From: Campylobacter troglodytis
Lineage (GTDB): Bacteria; Campylobacterota; Campylobacteria; Campylobacterales; Campylobacteraceae
NCBI RefSeq assembly: GCF_006864425.1
Contig: NZ_QHLI01000003.1
Span: 1-64,000, forward strand
DNA: 64,000 bases
Direction of reading: 5' to 3'
Made by a program: the position numbers and the translations under genes. This document shows positions 56,733-64,000 of this stretch, piece after piece. Numbering within the stretch: position 1 is the first letter of the stretch; each line of letters opens with the position of its first letter. A model generated the notes under the pieces. The model saw only the letters and a list, made by a program, of their open reading frames with translations. It was not told the DNA's origin and did no database searches.

Positions 56733-57626
56733 ATGAGAATTTTATATCTTTTGTTGCTTGTTGTTTTGAGCTTGTATTTTTTGTATGAGGATGAAGAAAA
56801 AATGATAAAGCAAGATCTGCAAGAGTTACAAGAGTTACAAGAGTTACAAGAGTTACAAGAGTTACAAGAGTTACAAGAGTTACAAGAGTTACAAGAGTTA
56901 CAAGATAAAGATTTACAAGATTTCAAAGATAAAGAGCTAAGTCAAAATGAGCTTGAAGAGAATTTAAGTAGCACTTTTGAGGAATGGCTAGAAGATGAAA
57001 GCATAATAAAAGAAGAGCTTAATGTATTTATCCAAGAATTAAGCCCCTTTGATATGAATTTTAGCACTCAAAGCATAGAAAGCCAAAAGGACAAGATCCT
57101 CTTGCAAATGCCCTTACTGCCAAATCTTAGCCTAGCTGATCTTAAATTCACAAAGACAAAAATAGGACTTGAAACAAGGCTTTTTGAATTAAAAGAACTT
57201 TGGCAAAATGAGCCAAGCTGGGAGCTTTGGAGGGATAATAATACAACAAGCCGCTTTGTTTATAACTTGCAAAGCAGCGTGTATTATCTTTACAAAAACG
57301 AAGACAAAAAAGGCTATCTTAGCGATGAATTAAGCCTTAGTTTGCAAAAAAATAAGAATAATTTCTTTATAAGCATAAACACCCCCACTAAATACAAAAA
57401 TTTTTTAATCAAGGATCTAGGACAAAGCGGGGGGTATTTTATCTTTAAGCTTGATGAGACAAGTTTTATAATAGCTCTAAGCTCTCACAGTTTTTTTACA
57501 AGATGGTGGCAATGTGAGCTTATAAAAGAGGAGTTAGAATGCCTAACTGTAAGCTCAAAGCAAGGACTTAGTGTATTTAGCAATGATACAAATTCTTATG
57601 AGATGAGGCTTAGCGAGGGAAGGTGA
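56733..57626 (+). CDS. Membrane-anchored hypothetical protein with LQE repeats
   Basis: 297 residues. An N-terminal anchor (RILYLLLLVVLSLYFLY) is followed by nine LQE triplets and an LQD from a 9-bp DNA array, then an acidic helical segment and a C-terminal domain of unknown fold (LGQSGGYFIFKLDETSFIIA, FFTRWWQCELIKEELECLTV). Probably periplasmic. The LQE stretch would form a charged helix and can change length without losing frame. Confidence 0.7.
   Translation: MRILYLLLLVVLSLYFLYEDEEKMIKQDLQELQELQELQELQELQELQELQELQELQDKDLQDFKDKELSQNELEENLSSTFEEWLEDESIIKEELNVFIQELSPFDMNFSTQSIESQKDKILLQMPLLPNLSLADLKFTKTKIGLETRLFELKELWQNEPSWELWRDNNTTSRFVYNLQSSVYYLYKNEDKKGYLSDELSLSLQKNKNNFFISINTPTKYKNFLIKDLGQSGGYFIFKLDETSFIIALSSHSFFTRWWQCELIKEELECLTVSSKQGLSVFSNDTNSYEMRLSEGR
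56817..56906 (+). repeat. 9-bp tandem array TTACAAGAG
   Basis: CTGCAAGAG, eight identical TTACAAGAG units (56826-56897) and TTACAAGAT, all in frame. Unit loss or gain changes protein length by three residues each. Confidence 0.95.
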
Positions 57627-58790
57627 GATGCGAAGTAATTTAGCCTTGCAAGTAATATTAATAGCAAGAGAACTTAAACTATATTTTTAAATTCAAAGCC
57701 CAAAGTTTCAAAAAGAAAAAAGCTTTAAGTTGCGTATATTAAGTTATCTAAGTCAAATTTCATCAAGCCTTGATAGAACTTTCTTTGATGAAGCTTTTAT
57801 GAATTCTAGGCTTTTTATTTTATAAAAGACATTTAGTTTTTCACTTCAAATTTAAAATGGAAAATTTAAAACGAGGTGTTTGCTTGTGCTGGAGATGGGG
57901 TGAAATTAAATTTAAAAAGGCTCTTTTTAAAAAAGTATTTATTTTAGATAAAATACAAACTTTATCATACAAAGCGAAGAATCTCAAATTTTAAAAGAAA
58001 TTTTTGCTAAACATTACAAAAATAGATAAAATTTTATAAATTCTCATTTTAGACCTCGCAAGAATTAAGATGAATAAACTTAAATTTAAAAATAAAACTA
58101 TTTGAATTTTTAAATTGTATCCAACTAGTCTTTTACCTTCTAATGCAAAGCAAACTTTGTCATATTAAATGTGTGAGAAATATCCACTAAGACCAATAAA
58201 TCCTTAAATTCTTGTCATACTGAGGCAAAGCCAAAGTATATCAAAGCCTAGTTTCTTTTGCAAACGAATTTTTCTAATAAAACATAGCTTCTTTGCCTAC
58301 TACTCAAAAGAACAAACTTTGCAAGACTATGAAAATATCTGCTTAATTCAACAAAACATTTCCTTAAAGAACTTTGCAAAAGATCTCAAAAATAATGAAA
58401 CTATATTTAGATTGCTAACTTCATAACAGTAGCTACGAATTTGCTTTTTTGTTTTTTCTTTCAATTAACTAAATGCATTTTTAAGGGCTTAAAGACTGCT
58501 ATCTCGCCCCTTTCATCCTCCTTTGAAACTAGTAAAACATCTATGTCTTTTATTTATATTCTTTAATCTCCATCAAGAACATACAAGATTTAAAACTATG
58601 CTAACAGCCTCCCAAAAAACCAAATCTATTTTAGAAAAGCTTGAAAAGTACTCTCAAAAGCTACTAGCCAAAGGCCTTGTATGTTTTGCTTTGTCAAAGT
58701 AAAAATTCACGCTTTTAAGGCAAAAATTCACAAAAACACTAAAATAAAGGTTAAATGCTTATAAAATTCACAAACAAGCTATTTTAAAAT
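57627..58790. other. Long gap with dispersed repeats, possible gene fragments
   Basis: No supported gene over 1.1 kb. Three units of the GTCATACTGAG-type repeat lie near 57968, 58160 and 58216. A 34-codon frame at about 58597 (MLTASQKTKSILEKLEKYSQ) could be the start of a lost gene. Confidence 0.4.
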
Positions 58791-59653
58791 GGCTCAAGAC
58801 AACTTAAGCGAATTATTTCTTATCATTTTTAGCAAGATTTTATACAAATCTTGACCTTGAAGTTTCGTCTTAACTCTGTTTATTTTAAATGAAGCATAAA
58901 ATCTTCCTTTTTGATTCCTTTAAATTTAGCTAAGCTATGTTTAGTAAAGCCTAAGAAATTCACAATTGCATTTATGTGATTCTTAGCCAAACTCATTTTT
59001 TGAGTGTTTTACTCTAAATGTTCTTTAGCTCCTTCTACTACGCAGTTGCAAGTGAAACGAAGCAAAAAATCTACAAGTTAATCATAAGCTTTCCAAGTAT
59101 CACTATAAATTATGCTAGATTCTAAGTCTGCAAAGCTAGGTAAGGCAAAAGCTCACTAGCAAAACAATTCTTTACTACTTGGGTATAAACGCTAGCCTAG
59201 CGTTTTAACATACCTTCTTGCAAAGTTGCAAGACGCGTAACACGAAGCAAAAACACAGGTGTTTTTTTACCTACTCCTCTGCCTCTTTTGCCTCTGCCTC
59301 TTTTTGCACCTTCTGCTAGCAGTTACAAGCCTAGCGTTGTAAAAAATAGCTTTCATCAATTTCTATTTCACCATTTAATTTAGAGATTTTTTCACATTCT
59401 TGTGCAATTAAGATTCTAATTTGCTTAAAGAGTTTGCATAAAGTTTGCTCTGATATTTGAGTAATTTTTGCAATTTTTACTGCTTCAATATCAAGGCTTC
59501 TTGCAAAGTTGCAAGCCGCAAGGCGAAGCAAAAAATACTTTACAATTTCTTTAAATTTAGCATCTGAAATTTTGAAACTATTGATATACTTATTTTTCAT
59601 TGCTGTAATCATAACTTGAAGCTTATTTCTTAGAGCTTAAGTTGTCTTGAGTC
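58791..59653 (-). mobile_element. IS1595-type element, best preserved N-terminus, with target duplication
   Basis: 863 bp between GGCTCAAGACAACTTAAGC and its near inverse GCTTAAGTTGTCTTGAGTC, flanked on both sides by TTTTAAAAT. Mini-repeats occupy S4 (about 59030-59069), S3 (59213-59255), S2 (59311-59347) and S1 (59492-59532); S5 is empty. From 59612 the frame reads KYINSFKISDAKFKEIVKYF, then 12 codons of mini-repeat, then LDIEAVKIAKITQISEQTLC to GEIEIDESYF, where S2 breaks it. Confidence 0.88.
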
Positions 59654-60000
59654 TTTTAAAATACTTAAAACAAAGTGAAAATTCGCGTTTGCGTGAATTT
59701 TATGGATGAGCTTAGTTTTTTTGCTATAAATTGACAAGGCGAAGTATTACTAGGCGATGTTTTGCTTCGTGCTCTTGTAGCTACGTAATAACAGGGGCTA
59801 CATAAGGCAGTAAGCAGAAATAGAATAATGTAGTTTATCCCTATGAAGTAGCCAAAGTTGGAGTGAGCTTGAAAAAGAGCTTTGATTAAAGGCTAAGCCC
59901 TCAAAGGCTAAATTGTTATTAAAATTTACTTAAACGAAGCATTGATAGGCTTAATTGTGAATTTTTACTCATTTAAAATCTTAGTTTTATCCTTTTTATA
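59654..60000. other. Region with an isolated mini-repeat-like sequence
   Basis: No intact gene. At about 59770-59806 GTTTTGCTTCGTGCTCTTGT and GCTACGTAATAACAGGGG resemble the mini-repeat found in the IS relics, but the flanks do not look like transposase. Downstream, NVVYPYEVAKVGVSLKKSF may be a gene fragment. Confidence 0.35.
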
Positions 60001-60001
60001 G

Positions 60002-60111
60002 GGAAAAAAATTTAAAAATTCAGCTTAACTTCCTTGACATTAAACTAAGTTTTTTAATAAAATCACATTTCTATTTAGCTTAGACTAAGGAGTTCTTTGT
60101 AAAGGATATTT
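60002..60111 (+). promoter_or_regulatory. Duplicated S10-operon promoter and leader
   Basis: Sequence matching the true rpsJ leader (62162-62269) nearly base for base: TTGACA at 60034-60039, TAAAAT at 60058-60063 with an 18-bp spacer, then TAGCTTAGACTAAGGAGTTC and the AAAGGATATTT ribosome site. It now stands before the ATPase/TOPRIM genes. Confidence 0.85.
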
Positions 60112-60201
60112 ATGGATAAGATTAAAGCCTATGATCATAGGGTTTTAGATAGAACAGTTGCGGCCATAGTTGAGGCTGTTAGACGAATAAGCACATTTTA
60201 A
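60112..60201 (+). pseudogene. Truncated rpsJ duplicate
   Basis: 29 codons, [20 protein letters not shown] then EAVRRISTF and stop. Up to AIVEAV it matches rpsJ ([18 protein letters not shown]), with a 12-nt deletion after the start codon. Similarity ends where the inserted module begins, 28 bp before the ATPase start. Confidence 0.9.
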
Positions 60202-60229
60202 ATGGAGCTTATATGGTGGAGAATAACTA

Positions 60230-61291
60230 GTGTTAAAAGAATTTCGTATTAAAAATTTTAAAGCTTTTAAAGATTTAAAACTAAATGGTTTTAAAAAAGT
60301 TAATATTTTTGTTGGAAAAGCAAATACCGGTAAAACTTCTATTTTAGAGGCTTTGAGTTTATTTTTGGCTAAACATCCACAAATTCTTATTTCTTTGTTA
60401 AATGAAAGAAGTATGCTTGGGGACGATGCTTGTTTTGAAAATTTATTTTTTGATTACAAAACAAATGAGCTTATCACCCTAGAATCAGATCTAGAAAAAT
60501 TAGAACTTAGTCCAAATTTTGAAAATCAAAGCTTGGTTATTTCTAAACAAACTGCTTATATTGACAGATCAAATTCTTATAATTTAAAAAATAGCTTAAA
60601 ATTTTCTTTTGAATCAAAAAATAAAAAGTCGTTTTCTAGTAGCATTTCATTCAATAAAATTGAAACAAATCAAACGGCATATAATGTTTCTATGAACGAG
60701 ACTGAAAAGAGGACTTTTACATCATCTTTAAATAGTATAGAATTTATAGCTAGTGTAAAAAATAGGGAATATTTCAATAGATTTATTAATAATTTATCTG
60801 CAGTTATTACAGATAATGAAAAAGCCAAAGAATTGCAACAAAAAATTAAAGAATTTGCATTAGATATTGAGGATTTAAAATTTGTTGGTGGGAATAAAAT
60901 CTTAGTGCAGCAAAAAGGTTTGCAACATGCCATCGATTTTCGCTTACTTGGACAAGGTTTTCAATCCTACATCTTTATGCTTGTTGCAATACTTTCTGAT
61001 AAAAAATATATCATTATAGATGAAATAGAAAATGGACTACATTTTGAAAGTATTGATTTGCTCTTAGAATCAATGTTTCAAACACCAAAAGATACTCAAT
61101 TTTTTATTACAACACACAATAAGGAGCTTTTGAAAAACTTGGCATTAAAACTTGAAAAACAAGATGATAAAATAAAGAATGTAGCACTTTTTAATATCTA
61201 CTACGATAAAGAGAATAAACTAAGGGGCGTACAATATAATGGAGAAAATTTTGTTCACGCTTTGATTAATGGAAATGAAACAAGAGGATAA
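60230..61291 (+). CDS. AAA/ABC-type ATPase (OLD/AriA-like) of a two-gene defence-type module
   Basis: 353 residues from GTG at 60230 (GGTGGAGAA upstream). Walker A GKANTGKTSILEALS is at about 29-43, opening FRIKNFKAFKDLKLNGFKKV as in RecF/OLD ATPases. The late part has RLLGQGFQSYIFMLVAI (signature region), KYIIIDEIENGLHFESIDLL (Walker B) and FFITTHNKELLKNL (H-loop). There is no TOPRIM domain of its own; that is the next gene. The arrangement resembles PARIS AriA-AriB and other split OLD systems. More A- and T-rich at third positions than nearby core genes. Confidence 0.85.
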   Translation: MLKEFRIKNFKAFKDLKLNGFKKVNIFVGKANTGKTSILEALSLFLAKHPQILISLLNERSMLGDDACFENLFFDYKTNELITLESDLEKLELSPNFENQSLVISKQTAYIDRSNSYNLKNSLKFSFESKNKKSFSSSISFNKIETNQTAYNVSMNETEKRTFTSSLNSIEFIASVKNREYFNRFINNLSAVITDNEKAKELQQKIKEFALDIEDLKFVGGNKILVQQKGLQHAIDFRLLGQGFQSYIFMLVAILSDKKYIIIDEIENGLHFESIDLLLESMFQTPKDTQFFITTHNKELLKNLALKLEKQDDKIKNVALFNIYYDKENKLRGVQYNGENFVHALINGNETRG

Positions 61292-61292
61292 A

Positions 61293-61937
61293 ATGTTGAT
61301 TATTGTAGAAGGAGATACAGATAAACATTTTATTGAGTCTTATTGTAATTATTTGTCCCTTAAATGTGAGGTTTTTACAAGCAAAGGAAAAGATAAGAGC
61401 CAAAAAAATGAGAATAATGGAATACAAAGGGTAAGACAATATATCGAAAAAGCATTGACAAAAGGAGAAAGGATATTGATCATCTTTGATGCAGATGATG
61501 ATAAGGAAAAATCTTTAAAAAACATTCATAATCAACTTGATTTGTTAGAGACTAGCTTAAAAAAACAATGTGAAAGTTCGCTAGATACTATCTTAAAAGA
61601 ACAATGTGAAATTTTTCTCATACCAAACAATCAAGATAAGGGCAACTTAGAAACGCTCTTAGAAAATATAGCCAAAGAAAAATGTATCCTTAAATGTTTT
61701 GATGATTATAACAAGTGTATTACGAGACTACAAAATCAAAATTCTAAAATTAAATTACCAGAGAAAAAATCAAAGGTATTTGCATATCTTAGTTCTTTTG
61801 ACATAAAAATTGATGAAAATTTTCAACTAAATGAAGATATATGGGATTTGCAAAATCCATATTTAGACAATCTTAAAAATTTTCTTATGCAAACAACTAA
61901 AAATGCCAAAATTAAAAGCAAGACTAAAAAACCTTAA
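61293..61937 (+). CDS. TOPRIM-like protein (DUF3226/DUF4435-like), partner of the ATPase
   Basis: 214 residues from the ATG at 61293, chosen because AGAGGA stands 8 nt upstream, one base after the ATPase stop. The TOPRIM plan is clear: MLIIVEGDTDKHFIESYCNY (catalytic Glu), ILIIFDADDDKEKSL (DxD), then IFLIPNNQDKGNLETLLENI. The C-terminus is Lys-rich. TOPRIM partners of OLD-like ATPases act as nucleases in known defence systems; which family this belongs to needs a profile search. Confidence 0.82.
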   Translation: MLIIVEGDTDKHFIESYCNYLSLKCEVFTSKGKDKSQKNENNGIQRVRQYIEKALTKGERILIIFDADDDKEKSLKNIHNQLDLLETSLKKQCESSLDTILKEQCEIFLIPNNQDKGNLETLLENIAKEKCILKCFDDYNKCITRLQNQNSKIKLPEKKSKVFAYLSSFDIKIDENFQLNEDIWDLQNPYLDNLKNFLMQTTKNAKIKSKTKKP

Positions 61938-62269
61938 ACATTAGATCTTTCTTGCTTACGAAGTTTTCTTTGCTAAATTTATTGATAATATCTACTTTGA
62001 ATTTGTAATGCTTTGTAAGAGTCTGTTTTAATTTATTTTCATCTTTTTATTTTACCAAGCTACATTGATTAAAGTAGAGAACTTCTTATTTATAAGGGTA
62101 ATATTTTAAACACTCTTATTATTTTGCCAAATACAATTTAAAGTTTTATCCTTCTTACAAGGAAAAAAATTCAAAAATTCAGCTTAATTTCCTTGACATT
62201 AAACTAAGTTTTTAATAAAATCACATTTTTGTTTAGCTTAGACTAACGAGTTCTTTGTAAAGGATATTT
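61938..62269 (+). promoter_or_regulatory. rpsJ: S10 operon promoter and leader (original copy)
   Basis: TTGACA at 62193-62198 and TAAAAT at 62216-62221 with a 17-bp spacer, one base shorter than in the upstream duplicate. The ribosome site AAAGGATATTT precedes the ATG at 62270. The sequence between 61938 and about 62160 is unremarkable and AT-rich. Confidence 0.75.
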
Positions 62270-62581
62270 ATGGAAAGGATAAGATTAAAGCTTAAAGCCT
62301 ATGATCATAGGGTTTTAGATAGGACAGTTGCAGCCATAGTCGAGGCTGTCAAGCGAACGGGTGCTGATATTAGAGGACCTGTGCCACTACCAACCCACAT
62401 TAAACGTTACACAGTCTTGCGTTCGCCTCATATTAACAAGGATTCAAGAGAGCAGTTTGAGCTGAGAATTCACACAAGGATGCTTGACATAGTCGCAGCC
62501 ACGCCTGATACAGTAGATAGCCTAACCAAGCTTGATTTAGCCCCAGAGGTGAATGTAGAAGTAAGGGCTATGGGCAAATAA
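62270..62581 (+). CDS. rpsJ: 30S ribosomal protein S10
   Basis: 103 residues, [20 protein letters not shown] and [20 protein letters not shown], normal length for S10. A 30S head protein, also part of antitermination complexes (NusE). First gene of the S10 operon, 10 bp before rplC. Its 5' part is duplicated at 60112. Confidence 0.98.
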   Translation: MERIRLKLKAYDHRVLDRTVAAIVEAVKRTGADIRGPVPLPTHIKRYTVLRSPHINKDSREQFELRIHTRMLDIVAATPDTVDSLTKLDLAPEVNVEVRAMGK

Positions 62582-62591
62582 GGGAGAAATT

Positions 62592-63167
62592 ATGGAATAT
62601 ATAGTTGAAAAGATAGGTATGAGTAGGGTTGTGGCTAATCCTAGCTTTGCCGTTACGCTTTTAAGGCTTGTTAGCACCAAGGTTTGCGAGCTAAATGAGG
62701 GCAAATCACTTGTAGCCTACTCAAAGGGCAAAGGCACAAACAAATGCGTAGCAGGACAGCAAAAAAAATTCAAGCTCTCGGCTGAATTTAACCGCTTTGC
62801 AAGTTTAAAGGTAGCAAACAAAGAAGTAGGCGACATAGACGAAGCACCCCTAAAAGAAGCAAAGATTTTAAAGGTAAGTTTTAACTCAAAGGGTCGTGGG
62901 TATAGTGGCGTTATGAAAAGACACGGCTTTAGTGGCGGTCCAAAAAGCCACGGCTCTCGTTTTCATAGACGTCACGGATCTATCGGCAACAGAGAATGGC
63001 CAGGCCGCGTTAGACCCGGAATGAAAATGGCAGGGCAGTTTGGAAATGTCCTAGTAAGCGTTAAAAACGAGCTTATCTCTTATGATGAGGGCAATAAAAT
63101 CCTAGTTTTAAGAGGTGCAGTGCCAGGCTATAACGGAGCTTATGGCAAGATAAGGATAGCAAAATGA
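62592..63167 (+). CDS. rplC: 50S ribosomal protein L3
   Basis: 191 residues. [20 protein letters not shown] at the start and the conserved loop [40 protein letters not shown] that reaches the peptidyl transferase centre. It overlaps rplD by 4 bp. Confidence 0.97.
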   Translation: MEYIVEKIGMSRVVANPSFAVTLLRLVSTKVCELNEGKSLVAYSKGKGTNKCVAGQQKKFKLSAEFNRFASLKVANKEVGDIDEAPLKEAKILKVSFNSKGRGYSGVMKRHGFSGGPKSHGSRFHRRHGSIGNREWPGRVRPGMKMAGQFGNVLVSVKNELISYDEGNKILVLRGAVPGYNGAYGKIRIAK

Positions 63168-63775
63168 GTAAGGCTATAATTTTAAATGAAAATTTTGAAA
63201 AAGCAAGTGAAAGTGCTTTGCCTGCTGAATTTGACAAGATAAATCCGCATAATCTTTATTTGTATGTGAAATCCTATATGGCAGCACTTAGAGCCAACAC
63301 AGCTCACACCAAAAACCGCAGCGAGGTAAGTGGGGGTGGCAAAAAGCCTTTTAGACAAAAAGGACGAGGCGGTGCAAGGGCTGGCTCGACACGAACAAAT
63401 GTTTGGGTCGGAGGTGGAGTAGCCTTTGGTCCTAAAAATACGAGAAATTACTATCAAAAGGTCAATAAAAAGCAAAAAAGACTAGCCTTTGAACGCGCTT
63501 TGATGGACAAGGCAAAGGCAAATGCTCTCTTTGTAGTGTCAAATTTAAGCATAGAAAGTGGCAAGACAAAGGACGCAAAGGCTGTAATCTCAAAGCTTGG
63601 CTTAAAAGACGCACTCATAGTTAAGGATTTGCTTGATGAAAAGACGCTTTTGGCTTTTAGGAATTTGGCAAATTGCTATGTGGTGGATTTAAGCGAGGTA
63701 AATGCTTATTTGTTGAGCGTTTTTAATGCTGTGATTATGGAAAAAACAGCTTATGAATCAATCATAAAGGGTTAA
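63164..63775 (+). CDS. rplD: 50S ribosomal protein L4
   Basis: 203 residues. It contains the L4 extended loop [20 protein letters not shown] and [20 protein letters not shown]. Lines the exit tunnel. The start overlaps the rplC stop as ATGA. In other bacteria L4 regulates the S10 operon, but no leader structure of that kind is evident here. Confidence 0.97.
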   Translation: MSKAIILNENFEKASESALPAEFDKINPHNLYLYVKSYMAALRANTAHTKNRSEVSGGGKKPFRQKGRGGARAGSTRTNVWVGGGVAFGPKNTRNYYQKVNKKQKRLAFERALMDKAKANALFVVSNLSIESGKTKDAKAVISKLGLKDALIVKDLLDEKTLLAFRNLANCYVVDLSEVNAYLLSVFNAVIMEKTAYESIIKG

Positions 63776-63776
63776 A

Positions 63777-64000
63777 ATGGCTGATATTACTGATATAAAG
63801 ACTATACTTTACACCGAAAAAAGCCTGAATTTACAAGAACAAGGCGTAGTTGTGATTCAAACCTCGCCAAAGATGACTAAAAATAGCCTCAAAGCCGTGC
63901 TTAAAGAGTATTTTGGAGTAAGCCCACAAAGCGTGAATTCTTTAAGGGTAAATGGCAAGGTGAAAAGATTTCGTCAGCGTTTGGGAACAAGGAATGATTA
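63777..64000 (+). CDS. rplW: 50S ribosomal protein L23 (cut by window end)
   Basis: The first 74 codons: [40 protein letters not shown] and [19 protein letters not shown]. The frame is still open at the window edge. It follows rplD by one base. Binds 23S rRNA at the tunnel exit, where trigger factor and SRP dock. Confidence 0.95.
   Translation, partial: MADITDIKTILYTEKSLNLQEQGVVVIQTSPKMTKNSLKAVLKEYFGVSPQSVNSLRVNGKVKRFRQRLGTRND

Noticed and set aside
59331-59612. 93-residue open frame as an intact gene
   Set aside because: It is only the N-terminal part of an IS transposase that ends inside a mini-repeat at site S2; reported within the mobile element.

Overview
The window is a chromosomal piece of a Campylobacter, most likely a thermotolerant species related to C. 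jejuni and C. upsaliensis. It is AT-rich, and its gene blocks match the C. jejuni order as I remember it: parA-parB-atpF'-F-H-A-G-D-C-tolQ-tolR-tolA-tolB-pal-cpoB-slyD, pycA-small ORF-bpt-dnaJ-like, fba-peb4-nth, cmoB ... Cj0977-like-small lipoprotein-nuclease, rpsF-ssb-rpsR and rpsJ-rplC-rplD-rplW. Two G-runs of 11 and 13 bases inside genes are the usual Campylobacter contingency loci. No rRNA, tRNA or CRISPR array was seen.

Layout. 1-2.95 kb is decayed accessory DNA with two IS relics. 3.0-16.2 kb is a minus-strand core block: SlyD, Tol-Pal, F1Fo ATPase, ParAB and BirA. 16.4-18.5 kb is a type II R-M pair whose nuclease looks frameshifted near its start. 18.8-22.6 kb holds fmt, an HxlR regulator and a divergent redox operon. 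22.6-27.3 kb is a second R-M module (poly-G-switched two-headed methyltransferase plus HNH nuclease) between two sister IS relics. 27.6-32.9 kb carries a periplasmic catalase-like peroxidase, an IS with its target duplication, a MITE, an 11-bp tandem array and a phase-variable TonB receptor. 32.9-38.8 kb has long repeat-filled gaps around rpsF-ssb-rpsR and more IS relics. 38.8-45.7 kb has the pycA operon and a MotA/OmpA-like pair with a PLP enzyme. 46-52.8 kb has an IS relic, fba-peb4-nth, gltS and cmoB. 52.8-54.3 kb is an inserted operon of a secreted Sel1 protein, a small membrane protein and a TIR-like protein. 54.6-57.6 kb has a sigma28-type gene, a lipoprotein, a nuclease and an LQE-repeat protein. 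58.8-62 kb has an IS relic and an AAA ATPase/TOPRIM pair inserted in front of the S10 operon, which runs off the window.

Most notable. (1) Nearly every IS1595-type relic is interrupted, at up to five recurrent positions after a Phe codon and always in one orientation, by the same roughly 32-45-bp mini-repeat. Some relics lack it at the same positions, and some copies keep the reading frame. (2) The ATPase/TOPRIM pair sits behind a duplicated, truncated copy of the rpsJ promoter and 5' end, so it is probably expressed from a ribosomal-protein promoter. (3) The Sel1/membrane/TIR operon is a candidate compact immune system. (4) A ZorAB/MotAB-like pair lacks the usual proton-carrying Asp. (5) Core enzymes (Fmt, BirA, a PLP enzyme) carry in-frame insertions; the one in Fmt is made of a dispersed palindromic repeat. 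All functional assignments come from reading motifs by eye; no database search was possible.
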